A stretch of DNA of 64,000 bases from Cunninghamia lanceolata (Eukaryota > Streptophyta > Pinopsida > Cupressales > Cupressaceae): the NCBI GenBank assembly GCA_027924645.1, contig BSBN01001807.1, positions 10,992,001 to 11,056,000 on the forward strand, written 5' to 3'. Position numbers and translations under genes: made by a program. The notes below the pieces were generated by a model. That model searched no databases and was not told where the DNA came from. It was given only the letters and a program-made list of their open reading frames with translations. Shown in pieces: positions 35,100 to 47,313 of this stretch (positions are counted from its first letter, which is position 1; each line of letters opens with the position of its first letter).

Positions 35100-38000
35100 C
35101 TGCACAAATAAAATACTCCTTAACAATTGCTTAAGCAGTTCCTCCTTCCCATTATATTTTCCAACCCTTCAAATTATATCAAAGATTTCTGTAATAGTGT
35201 TTATGGTTCACAATATCAATTTTATACCTTGTTCATGTGACACGTTGATTTATCTATTTATTTTAGATTAAGATAAGGAATTTATGAAATATTTTTATAT
35301 CAACTCCTTCTTTCAATCTAAAAGAGGCATGTACACAAATTAGAGATTAATCTATCAAGTGTGTATGGAAAATAACTTAAAGAAACATATTCTCCACTAT
35401 GTTAAGGTCTTGAAGAACTGCAAGCAAAATGGAGAAAGTGTTGTGTTTGTCATAAACCTTTAATGGAAGTAAATCCCTACAATGTGATTCCATGCACTTC
35501 ATCATACTAGAAGGGAACATAATGTCTATCCTTAGAGACTTTAAGCCTCTTCCATCAAATGTGATGTTGACTATAAATGAATTTTCCTAATGAATAACAT
35601 GCACCACATTATGATATATGATTTAATGAATTAGAGTCTTAGTTTTTTAATTGTCATGTAATATCTACTTGAATAACATGTTTCTCACTTGGTAAAAGTA
35701 TTCAAACTAACATTATGCAAATTAAAGTTTAATGATTTATCTGACATTCAAATAATTATTCTAGAATAACGTTTGTTTTTGAATTTATTTAAAATTTTTG
35801 ATTGTTAGATTTTAAAAAAAAAGACACGATATGCCCCAACAAGTTGTTGAGTGTGTAGATCAACCACTGACATGGACTAGAATATTGAGAACATGGTAAA
35901 TAGATACAATAGGAATATTAACCAATTTGGTGAGGTACTTTAAATCTAATCAAACATGTGATAAACCAAATAGTATTAATGAAACAATGGAGAAACAAAC
36001 ATAAATATGTAAACCATATGAACACCAAATTTATGTGGAGAAGCCCTTTAAGAAAAACTCCACCACCAAAGAGATACCAAACTTGTATTAATCTTAAGAA
36101 TAATATTACACCAATACAATCCACTCAATCTTCTTTAGTCTAACGAAATTCTAGTTACTTAATAGTAATTCACTTACATAACACTATTCAAAATTTCATA
36201 CACAATATATAGAGCAAAGGAAACAAGAAACTGCCAAGTGGTTTCTATAAACTGGTGGCCACCAAAATTATGGTCCACAAGCAAAAAATATATGCCCCAC
36301 TATTCATTGGAACCTTCTATGTTTTGGCCGATAGGCCATTCTATATGTGCACACATCTTGTAACTGCGAAATTTTGGTAGTCCTTATTTTTTGGTAGTCC
36401 TTCAATTTTTTTTCTCCAAAATTTAAAAAAAAAAAATTGTTAGAAAATCTATCAAGCCACAACTAAAATGAAGGAAGTCTTTTTTCCTCATTTTAAATGA
36501 CACGTGCCCAAAATACCTATGGAAAGGCACCTTCAATTGAAAATCACTAATTTATATCATCTTCAAATTCTTAACTGAAATGAATAAACATTAATTTAAA
36601 TGCTCCACTTAAACCAGAAAGTGAGACCCATATTGTACTATCACCCAAAATAAAGCTAATAACCCAGAAAGTGAGTGCAATTCCCAACTGTAACTGCACC
36701 TTACTAAAACTTGTTGTGAGCAGGGTGGTTTCTCATACACCACTAGACAGTTAGTTCAGCACAGAATGCAAGGCCCTGTTGTAGTATTGTGTTGTGTAAT
36801 ACTATGATTATGCTTTGATTCACACCTGTGTAAAGCTGTGGGGCTGCGTACTTGTGATACTATGTTTATTATAAAAGATAGCATTTATAACAGGATGAGT
36901 CGTGAAACCTATTGAATAAGATTCTATGTCCCCTGTTTCAAATACTCTGTTGTCAAATACTGCTATGTTTTAGCATACTAAGACTACTTGTATTCACACA
37001 GAAAACTGTTGTTTCAGAATGCAAATATGCATATAAATAAAATATATATGCAGACACAAACACAGAAAACAGCTGTTTTTTTTAAATTGATCTTTCCTCT
37101 GTAATTTACAGTATTGCTGCTGCATACTGTTGGAATATAAGGCTTACATTTCTATTTGTAATAAAGTCACCTTAGTGATTTATATTAGTATTAAAATATT
37201 TAGTTGGCAGTTAGTTTTCTATAGGCAGTTTGGGGGAGTTTGGGTAGTTTGAGGAAGTTAGGGGCATGCAATGTTTTATAAGCATTTACACAATCCATTG
37301 TAAAATCCCGTATGAACTCAATATTACAATTCTGTGTCTATTATTACAATCATGGTTTAGTTTCTCCAGAAATCTATATGCTCTTCCATCTCCAACACTT
37401 ACATTCTCTCTGTATCTATTTTTCTGGTGTTTTATATATGTGTACATAAGGAAATGTCTACATATATTTTAAGAATCTGGAGTGTTTTACAACTATTTTA
37501 ATGTTTCTGCCTATATACAATCCATATGATTCTATGGCAAATCTTTAGATTAGATTTTCTAATTAATGTTGGTGTGTACTGGATATGACAAGTCATAAGT
37601 AGAGAGCTTCCATGAGAAACAAGCTTTTCTCCAACAAAAATTTCCTTTTTTTTATTTTCTGAGTTTTATTTCCTATTAAGATATTGAGGAACCAGTTTGA
37701 TAATGTTGAAATTGTTTGTTCAACATGTGTGTTTGAGTAATCCTTGAAGACTTATAGGCTCTGGAAGAAAAAATGGTGCAGCTAGAAAACAATGTATGAT
37801 AAGAGAATGATGTGGCAGTCCAAAGCTGATGAAGATGACTTCATGTTAAAGTGATTATTGCTGGATGTCTCCACTCCTTTTGTATGCTCAAATTCTATTT
37901 GTAAATTGATTACAAATTGAGAAGAAGTGAGCCTTAGAAATAAAATGAAGCCACATATAACCTTATGAAAAATCTTAAGTTGCACATGTGCACTATTCTC

Positions 38001-41000
38001 TGTATAGAAGAAAAGAATGTAAGTCATAAGCTCTCAATTTAAATAATCAATCAAGAGATTCTGTATAGAGCTAAGAATGAAATAGCCATGTGCATGCAGC
38101 GCATAACTGTTGCATGCACTGTAGCATGTGTATGTTGTGGAAATTAAATTCAAGATAATTTGCCAACAACAAACATGGATAGCTCCATTGCAAAGACAAT
38201 GTTGAACTATCCTCCATATTCTTACATCTATTATTGTCCTGATTGAGTTCATCCTGTCAATATTATTCACATGCATATTGCACCAGTAAGTACTGCTTAA
38301 TAATTTATTAAATGGGATGAACTCAAGTGATAAAAGCATTGGCACTTCCAGAACAAAGCCTTATCTTCGAATCCTTCATAGATGTGATAAAGTATTTGAA
38401 TTCCATAGTTAAATTGACCGATAAGATAGAGCTCATTCATGACATCTAAGACCAAGGTAATTCACCAAATCAAAAAAGATAAGAACCGAAAAAAACTCTT
38501 TGCACACAAACTTACGTTTTGGCTAGCAAAGGAAGCAAGCGCCGCTGATGTGATGGGTAATCAAGCAACAGTACTTCTGGCTCATCAGGATGTAGATTAA
38601 ATGCCCGTCTTGTCAGTGCGTATCGAATTGCAATTGCTAATCCAATCTGCCATTACACCACAAGTATACCAAAAAAATAAGATTAACTTTGACATTTTTT
38701 ATATAAAATATCTGCAGATTATAACTCCTTGTAGATATCTTACTTTGGATTGATATACAGCACCAACTGCAATTGTGACACGAGCAGATGTTAGAGGGGC
38801 CATGAAAGCTGCAAACCTCTGAATGGATGATTGAAAAAGTTAGTTTACATATAAAATTGAACAAACAGAACACCCGAGACTCTACACATCTGACCAATTG
38901 GTATGCAATCGTGTAATCAAACATAGCCTTTGCAAATTATGATGAGCCTTAGACGTAATCATTTTTGAGATATAGGTAAGGTTAGAAATATTAAGGTGGC
39001 CCTAAAATTAAAACATTATATATCCATGTACCTAATAATCAGTTTTTAATTTATATTTACTAGGCGGGCATTTTGGCAGGAATTACCTGATCAGAATCAC
39101 TTATTGGACTTTGGTAATTGCCATCTGGAGATACATCAGCAAGAGAGTTCAAAATGTTTTCCCTCGGAATATGCAAATTGTCAAACCTGCAAGAAGTTCC
39201 ATAAGATAATCATTTGTCTGCGTACAAATAGCACCATTAAAAAGTTCAATTCATGGACCCAATTGTTTAATTGTCAATTCTATACCAAATTCGTCCATTA
39301 TCAACACCATTTGCGCCAATTTTGTGACCGCAGTCAGCAATTCGAATCCCTGAACAGACATTCCCCTCTTTATCTCTTATTTGTGCAATGAATGCATGCA
39401 CACCTTTATTCCTTCCATTGATAAGAAGTTGGGAGAAGACTACGGCATGGGTGGCAAGCTAAACAAGAAAACAGAAAACAAATAAACAAGCCTATTAAAA
39501 AATTATTAAATCCACTGAACCAAAAAATAACTTGTCAGTTACATTTGTAGCTCCTCCAATCCAGTACTTTTGAGCAGACTCACAAGGCGTAGTGATTATG
39601 AATTCTTTAGTTGAAGGATCATAGGTGGTGATCGTTTCAATTCCATGGACCTGTATGATCAAGAATGACATATGAGAGTTCAAGAATTATTCTGAAAGAT
39701 GGAACCAGTGTATGACATATGAGAGTTTTTAACTAGAAAAAATGTCTAAAATTTCCACATAAATTACTTCCATGTCCAAGTTCAGTCATAGCAAAGCATC
39801 CTCTAACAACATAGTCTTCTGTGTCCTGCAGCCACTTTTGATGGTGTCTGTTTGTACCAAGGAATCTGATTGCACTACCCCTGCCACCAGAGAGACAAGA
39901 TATACCCTTAGCATAAGGGTTGCAATGAAAAGCTATTTTTATTTGAAAATATTCTACATATGAAGTTGACATAGTGCATTCACACAGCCCATTGTAGTAT
40001 GAATAAGATTTATCTTCCTTTTTATGTTAGTAAAACAAGCCCTTACATTTCATCTACATAAGAACTACAGCCCTGAGCAATTTCTTGTTAACTTATTTTA
40101 AGCCAGATCCTAATGTCATCTGTTGTTGTGCAGTTCTCCTTGGCAGTGTTCTAGGTAAATCAAGATGTAGATTTGAGGTAGATTAAGATATGATTAATGT
40201 TAATCTGAAGACTAGATTTTCTCGTAGAAATCTAGGGAGTGATCGTGTATTGAAGTGTACTTAGATGTGTTGGCAACATGGGCTTTTATCTGATCGGTGT
40301 GATCGAAATTCTTTTGATTGAGCTACTAACCATGAACATCATTTACCTTTCAGAGAATTCATTGCCAGAACAGAGTAGTTGGTACAAGAAGTTGAAATCC
40401 AATCAGATTGTGACTAGATTGTTTAGTGCACAGGATTGATACATGTGTCATGATCTTAATGTTTCTAGGGTGACTCTTGTGGGCTATAAATATATTTCAC
40501 TTGACAACGTCAAGGTTATTGCTAGTTTTTCTGGGGCTTGCTGGAAAATTCTCTAGTTACTCTTCATTCCTCATGAACTGTGAGGGTGCCAACCACTGTG
40601 TCAAGTTGCAGTTTTCATATGCTTAAGCATTGTAAACCCTAAGAAGGTGTTTAGCTAAGTAATTTTCTTTTGATTTGGGTTTCTCCAAGGGTTATATGTA
40701 TGTTTGAGGGAATCAACATTATCTCTGATACCACATTTGCTGGTATGTGTAGCATTAAACTAGTTGACTTAGGCAAAAGTTGTAATTATCTCTGAACTTT
40801 CTCAAGGCACCTTATTATTGCAATATATGGAACATGTGTGTTAACCCAAGGATTTTCAAAGTATACTTAGTCTCAGAGAATTTATGATATATCTTTTGGT
40901 TACATTTAACAAATATACAATAGGGCTTGTGTGAGTAAGAATGCATTCCTAGTTCTTAGCTTTGTTCTTGAGTTAGAATTTGCTTGTAGGCATAAGGTTT

Positions 41001-44000
41001 ATTCGTTTATATGCACATGGTATTGAGAATTTGACTTTGCCACCCATTTGGATTGAGGCACTAGTCTTCTTGCAGCTAGACCCTCTACCACACCATCTCT
41101 TAAAACCAACATATCTTATTTACAACTGTTTACTTTTCATTTATCCCAACAACATGCGTAGCCTAGTGTGTTTGACTTTTACAACATCATGTGCGAGTCA
41201 ATGCCAGATTAATCTACATTGGGTTATGCTATGTTGTTTCTTTGATTTATCATGCATGAAGTAAGCTATCGAAATGCATAAATCAATGGGGATATAAACT
41301 TGATTCATAATTTCTTGCATGCATGGTATCTATTGTATGCTTGAATGGGGTTCTTAGGTCTTGAATTTGCAAGCTTCATAGTGAAGTTTGGTGAGAAAAT
41401 TTTTGGAGCTCTATGCACATAGGGTGGGTTTTCTTTCAAGTCTACTAAAATAATTGTTTAATTGCACTTTAATTGTCCTATAAGAACCTCAAGGATTACC
41501 CTCCTAGGCCTAGCATAGCCTAAAGGGAAGATGCAATACCCTACCTTAAGATTTGGTTCTAAACTATCCCTTGTCTAATCATAATTCTTAGCTTACTATC
41601 CTAAGTTGACATCCATCGACCTTACGAGTTGAGTCCACACTTTATGGTTTAGGGAATTATAGTTGAGATCACCAATTACTTGTTCAACTAACTTCTCTAT
41701 AATCTTTGATGTCTTTTTGCATTCTTGCAAGCACTCCTTGCCAATGACTCATCTAGGAGGCACAATATTCTAAGAAAATAGGACATAGAGGAAGAAAGAG
41801 TTTGTTTGTTATCTCAAAGAATTATTTTTGCCTCATATGCACAATGACATGGAGCATCGTATCAAGCCATACATTTTGTTTTCCATCACCAAAACCACCC
41901 AAAAAAACTTGGGTTGTATGTATAATTGCTAGTTCCATCTAGGCTTTGGGATTCTATCAGCATAGATTTTTTTTTTCTGTCCTTCCTAAGACAAAGCACC
42001 AAAACTATAATGTGTTTTCCATACATTCATAATAGATAGGTTTTTGAGGATGGTTGTCATGGTTGTGTGTAAGAAAGAAAAACATCAATGCACCAAACTC
42101 AACTCTTTTTCAATAGTCTTTGGGTTCATTTTAGATTTATCAATCATGTCAAAACACAACCCAAGATTCGTTAATGTTTTTGGCACGCCTTGTGGGATAT
42201 GTTAGGTACTTAATCAAACCAACCTATAACATTCCATCCTCTAGTAGATTGGTGGACAAAAATTATAGTTAATTACACACTTACATCCATTTAATGCACA
42301 TGTACAATAATACACATGTACACCTAGGATGAGATTTTCCATTTCATGCGATATGCCTACAACAAAGGTTGGCAAAATTCCATAGGGCATAGTCCACCTC
42401 AAACATGGTTCTAGCTAGCCACACCCCTTGACATTTCATATTGTACACCATTAGGCATTTTATAGAGCCAACAAAGGAAAGAAGTGGACAAGATAAAGAA
42501 CTTTCTACAACACATCCAACATGTTCGTTAATAGGTTCCACAAATACTCATGCACTAACAACATAACTACAAAGAACACTATCATCTAGCTAAAAAAGCA
42601 TTTGAGACTCAACATAAATTTGGCATATTAAAATACATAAATCTGTAGAATAAACTTAAATAACATGCAATAAACTAAAATTTGAGAATCACGGGTAGTT
42701 TTCAATTAGTTTGAAACCAAAAAAGGAGCACAATGCACATCATAGTGTCATATATGATATGATTATTGATCACGGATCATAATCATATAAAACTGCAAAT
42801 CCATTAAATATTTTACAATTTTTTGTTTCAAATGAAGATTCTTTGTTGTTGTGCCCTTAAATTGGATGATAAAGATTCCTCTTCAAGAATAATATATCCT
42901 CAAGCATATCATGATCATCATTCAATAAAGCCCCTCCTAACACTTTCACCTTTGATTACACTTGTGCTTCTACTTACACTAACCAGTCTATTGCTTCCCT
43001 CTCAAAATCAACTATCCCCTCTATGGAAAACATGGGCTCCACATCCTTAGCAATCTGGTTTGAATATAGATCAATGTCATCCAAGTTAATTGAATCATGA
43101 GTCTACTTCCCCTCCACCTTTTTGACACAAAGATGAAGGTTGTCCTATACAAAAAATGGCCATTAAGGTGCTTTTGGGTCAATTTGTTATGCTTCTTTGT
43201 ATTAATGGACTAAAAAAGATCCAATTATGATGACATCAAGAAGTGCTATGGTACTAACACAAAATGTGAATAACATAGCTTTGAAGATTTGGTGTTTTTA
43301 CACCACAATCTTTCTACCACAAATCTGCATGTACATTTGTAATTTTATAAGTAAATTACAAGTGTGCTTATTAAACAAACCTACTATCTAGGAGACTATG
43401 ATTTGACTTTTGAAGGACTGGTTACCCCTCTCCAATGCCAACATGACTCAATGCAATCAAATAAGGAATGGGCCCAAAATCAATGCAAGGCTATACCACT
43501 TGGAAGACCTATCCCTTGGAGTCCTCTTTACCAACCTATTGAGGACATAAGGAAACAAATTAACTTTTAAGGTACCACACCCCCATTAGCTTTGATCCTC
43601 TTCCAATGCACCTATTTTTACTTAAAGTGCTTGAGCACCCATGACCTCATCAAAAGTCCAATCTAGATTCAAGCAATGCATTGCATTTCAATACGCTTGA
43701 AATTTCCTATAGACACCTTAAAAGAATTACTATTACTAGTGGTTACCACATAATACATATAAACTAGCTGTAAGCATTAAAAGCACAAGATTGTACATAA
43801 GCTATATAAATTTGCTTGACATTATTTCCTTATACTTTAAACTTCAACTCATCCTAACTTCAGGTAACATAATATCAATATATCATTTCTATTGGATACT
43901 TAAAAAAATAAATATAAATCTAACCATAACATATGATTTTGTTAGGTTAAGGGGTGACATACACATTGCAATCCAAGAGACCACAAGAGAGTTCAATGAA

Positions 44001-45075
44001 AATAGAAAAAGACAAGGAAAGAAACTAACTACAAAAAAATTAAGAAAGTGATGGAACAAAGGAAGAAGAAAAATAATTAAAAATATTAAAAGGCGAAACC
44101 CATAGAAAGGTGAGCATGAGCTAAAAAATAAATTAGTAAAAAGAAGAAACATAAAAATGACAAGCATAAAAAGCAAGGGAACTGAAGAATGAGACAATTT
44201 ATGATAAAAAAATTCCTTAGAGACATGGGGGAACACAAGAAAGAAGAAAAGGAAAGAAACACAAATATCATACTTTAGAAATGAAGAGAATATTTGAAAT
44301 AAATGCATATATTAAAGAAAATACAACAAAAGATCAAAATTAAAGGCATAGTTACAAAAATAAAACAAACCAACAAAAATATAAATACATATATATGTGC
44401 ACATACGTTTTATTTATATACATATAAATCTACAATTACATTCATATATGTACAAAATCTATATATGAAATTAAATACATAAATGTGAGAATATATATGA
44501 AACTATACATATCTATAAACAAACATAAGTACATAGGTGTGTGTCTATATATATAGACACACACGTGCAAACAAATGTATGTACATATATTAAAGATGTG
44601 TACAAACCTATATCTATAAACATACAATCTAAATATGAAAATATATACATAAAAACTACATATACATAAAAATTAAAAATATAGATTTTACACTCTCTTC
44701 TCTTATTCTCTCATCCTAATAATGAATCATGGAGTGTGATCTCAAATGCAAAAATTCTTACATGGTTAAATCCAGAGACACTCCTATACAATATTATGGA
44801 CTATGAAAATCTAATATATTTAAACATTTACTTTTTTCTATCTTTTATTAATTGAGAGCATGCAAACAGATAACATGATAAGGGTTTCTTACCAGCCATA
44901 AAAGTGCGAGTTAAGTGATATGAATAATGAGTGATCATATATTCCCAAACACTCAAATATTGCCGCTTGCCTCCTTATTTCATCCTCTGAACTTGTGTTT
45001 GTCAGCCAACCTCTAAAAACACCCTTCTCTAAGAGATAGCGAATTCTCTTGATAAATCCTAGTTTATGCAATGTC
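33236..45075 (-). CDS. ACX3: Peroxisomal acyl-CoA oxidase, ACX3 type (14 exons, N-terminus missing)
   Basis: Acyl-CoA oxidases catalyse the first step of peroxisomal beta-oxidation: FAD-dependent formation of trans-2-enoyl-CoA with H2O2 release. Exons, 5' to 3' on the minus strand: 45075-44893, 39880-39763, 39650-39543, 39458-39286, 39186-39087, 38818-38744, 38646-38516, 35099-34964, 34756-34637, 34296-34150, 34025-33921, 33800-33696, 33607-33540, 33404-33236. They join in phase to 579 codons including the stop, against about 675-690 residues in plant ACX3 proteins. Motifs are GCFAMTELGHGSN, PCESAQKYWIGGATN, ADCGHKIGANGVDNGRIWFDN split over exons, and ECREACGGQG. Best match from memory is ACX3 (medium-chain) rather than ACX1 or ACX2. 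One donor (after 39763) is not GT, so the copy may be defective. Confidence 0.88.
35100..38515 (-). other. ACX3 large intron (3.4 kb) with copia LTR debris
   Basis: Between phase-compatible exons (AAAAC|gtaagt and cag|ATATGC) this intron holds AT-rich DNA. A segment at about 36910-37634 is related to the LTR next to the ACX3 stop (32736-33220; shared phrases TTCAGAATGCAAA and GACAAGTCATAA). It is itself interrupted near 37128 by a sequence starting TGTTGGAATATAAGG that looks like another LTR start. Confidence 0.6.
38516..39880 (-). CDS. ACX3: ACX3 central exon cluster (six exons)
   Basis: Exon 39880-39763 encodes GSAIRFLGTNRHHQKWLQDT and GCFAMTELGHGSN; the FAD/acyl-binding 'C-AMTEL-HGSN' motif is intact. 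Exon 39650-39543 gives VHGIETITTYDPSTKEFIIT and YWIGGATN. Exon 39458-39286 gives GVHAFIAQIRD and ADCGHKIGANGVDNGRI. Exon 39186-39087 gives FDNLHIPRENILNSLADVSP. Exon 38818-38744 gives RFAAFMAPLTSARVTIAVGA. Exon 38646-38516 gives EVLLLDYPSHQRRLLPLLAK. The junction between the first two is odd: after GSN the genomic text is TTATGT instead of a GT donor, and the next exon has H where other ACX3 proteins have R (V-R-G-I-E-T). Confidence 0.9.
39881..44892 (-). other. ACX3 large intron (5.0 kb)
   Basis: It separates GW (44893) from SAIRF (39880); the split Trp codon (TG|G) fits. It contains no recognised gene. The part 44300-44680 is an (AT)n/(AC)n-rich stretch with TATATGTACATA-like words and a perfect 28-bp palindrome at 44537-44564. 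Confidence 0.6.
44537..44564. repeat. Perfect 28-bp palindrome in AT/AC-rich DNA
   Basis: GTGTGTGTCTATAT is followed directly by its reverse complement. It lies within the intronic (TA)n(CA)n-rich tract and is most simply a microsatellite-derived inverted repeat. Confidence 0.85.
44893..45075 (-). CDS. ACX3: Most 5' recognised ACX3 exon
   Basis: The exon reads TLHKLGFIKRIRYLLEKGVF, then RGWLTNTSSEDEIRRQAAIF and CLGIYDHSLFISLNSHFYGW. It aligns with the helical segment 'LLENGVF-GWLT... GI-DHSL-VKLGVHFFLW' of plant ACX3. Acceptor AG is at 45077-45076 and donor GT follows 44893. About 100 N-terminal residues with the PTS2 signal should precede it. A faint candidate at 45128-45200 is noted under rejected items. 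Confidence 0.85.
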
Positions 45076-46949
45076 CTTAATAAGAATTACACTAATTTTA
45101 TCCCATACTATCAACTTTCTAAGCCAACAATGGGTTTAGAGAATACCTTGTCTTGACTTAATCCCTGGAATAGGTTAGAAATCATAAACATCGAGAAACA
45201 AATATCATGTCATAAATATATTGAAATCTTTTAGGTTTCTAATTCATTCTCTTCGGAGCAAAAATGGTTTGATAGGGTGCCCAAGAAACCCTCTACCCTA
45301 GGCCCAAGAGAGGGTACCTTACCCCTCTTGGCCCCATGTGGACTTCTTGCCATCCATATGGGGTGGCGTGCCTAGTGAGGTGTCCCATCACAGTTCCCCT
45401 CATCAGAACCATTCTGCTTCCTATTATGATTCAATTAATTTCTATGATGGAAGGTTACAAGTGTAGCTACAATAGGGTGTCCTGGAAATCATTCCTTCTA
45501 AGTGCAAGGGTAGCCTCTCATGCCCCCTTGGACCACATGTGGTAGGCCTCAGCCATCCACCATGGGGTGGCGTACTTAGAGGATGATCCCAACAATGTTT
45601 CCCCTCCTCGTAGGCCCTTAATTCCCTCCATCATAACATTCACACAAGAATCCACATTAATGCATAATCAACAAATCAAACTTCATAGTTGCAAACAATT
45701 ATATCAAATGTGTTGTGAATATAATCTATATTTCATAGCAAGTTTCACAATGCTTATGATACTAACGATAACCTTTCAACTATATGCATTTGTCATTATT
45801 TATCACATGGAATTTATCAGAAGAGACATAGGGTTAGATACACATACCAAGCTAATCCTTGCCTTTGTGCCTTTGAGAACTCTTAAGAATTTAATTACTT
45901 CTTTCTTTGTTGTCTGTAGTCTAGTATAGTGCTATGTAAATATATTTTAGACTGAATTCCAAGTATATTTCCAACTTATAAATATTCTTTTCTGATCTGT
46001 ATATGAGTTGGATGTTTTCTCCTCTGTACACATCTGCCATAAATGATTCTTACATTCAAATCTAGTCTCCAGATTTGCTTGTGCTTTCTTTTCCATTCTT
46101 CATGTATAGGCTGCTCTAAATCGACTCCTCCTCTCCAAATCTGCCATGAATGTATTTCTATGTATAATAAGAAGTCTCTTGTTTTCCTCTGTATATTCCC
46201 TCTATTTTTATTTAGATGATCCCCCCATATGTTGTTCACCGATTTCCCTTCTTATACCCTTGAAGGGCTGTCTTTTCATCCATCGATTTCCTTCATGAAG
46301 GGAGGTGACCCTTACTAATATATTGTTTAATATTGATTGATGTCTCCTAAATCGCAACATTTCATATATCACTGCAGCTTATAGATATTCATTGCTTATG
46401 CAAATCCTAATCGTTGCCAACTACATGTGCCTTTTATTATCTTTTGATTTGTAAATCATCACTGCACCTTTTCTTTTTGCCCCCCACTGCCATAATGATT
46501 GATTGGTTTCTATAAATTTCTTTGTTTATATTTAAATGTAGTAAACAAGGATCGCTGCCTTTGTTAGTCTCTATTCCTCATGGAATATATTCGTTGTTCC
46601 TTATTTATTTTCTTAGACTTTTGTTTTATAAATATAATCGCTGTCTTATGGGCTTTAAGATTTAACTTATAAAGTCATTCTTATATATTACTTTTAATAT
46701 TTGTAAATAGTATTATATTATGATAATAATATTATTTAGATTATTAATATTTGTTTTTATATTATATATATACATATATTTATTGATATATTATATTATA
46801 ATTATAATATTATTTAAATTGATAATATTTACATTTGTATTTATACTTATTATTTATAAATACAATAAATATATTATATTTTAATAAAATGGGTGGGTGC
46901 AAAAAGTTGGGGGTCCAAAAAGTGGCCAACTTTTTTTTAAAATTTTTTT
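45076..46949. other. Spacer with a short tandem duplication
   Basis: No gene is supported. Two copies of an about 100-bp segment lie at 45310-45410 and 45515-45612; both read CCATATGGGGTGGCGTGC or CCATGGGGTGGCGTACTTAG followed by TCCCATCACAGTTCCCC or close variants. From 46640 to 46890 the sequence is extremely AT-rich. Confidence 0.5.
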
Positions 46950-47051
46950 AGACATAACACGAGCGCATTATGACACACTCACATTATGGCTTGGTGTTAC
47001 TGAGCCCAACATCAAGCCATAACGTGCTCGCATTATAATGCGAGTGTGTTA
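46950..47051. repeat. Imperfect long inverted repeat
   Basis: CATTATGGCTTGGTGTT (46982-46998) pairs with AACATCAAGCCATAACG (47008-47024) across a nine-base loop. The flanks GCGCATTATGACACACTCA and CGCATTATAATGCGAGTGTGT extend the symmetry with a bulge, and the latter contains the palindrome CGCATTATAATGCG. It lies just upstream of the six-exon gene remnant and could be a terminal repeat or hairpin element. Confidence 0.65.
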
Positions 47052-47313
47052 TATTCTGCTATATTAAAAAAAATAGCGTTTGATTTCATTATTTCACACA
47101 ATTTGGCAAGAAAACCTGTGTCTTGGAGAGAAGATAAGTGCACTTGCATTATAGAAACCCATTTCGTCAGTTGTTTCTTGCCAATTCATCATCAAAATCC
47201 TGCCATGACATTGTGGAAATCAAAGAAGTAAGTTCTATTTGCTTTCATGTGTGAATTTGTTGCTAAATAGGTAGGTTAAAATAGTTTTTGATGTAAGTTT
47301 CTTTAATTTACAG

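Noticed and set aside
37128..37640. Complete nested LTR starting TGTTGGAATATAAGG
   Set aside because: The start looks right, but no TG...CA unit with a five-base duplication (CATAC expected) could be closed.
43889..44308. Hydrophobic minus-strand frame of 139 codons, possible membrane protein
   Set aside because: It is the complement of an A-rich low-complexity stretch in the ACX3 intron; Phe/Leu-rich content follows from composition.
45128..45200. Possible ACX3 N-terminal exon (MISNLFQGLSQDKVFSKP on the minus strand)
   Set aside because: It faintly resembles the 'L---SDLF...VFVSP' region of ACX3, but no donor site with matching phase precedes the next exon and a stop follows shortly.
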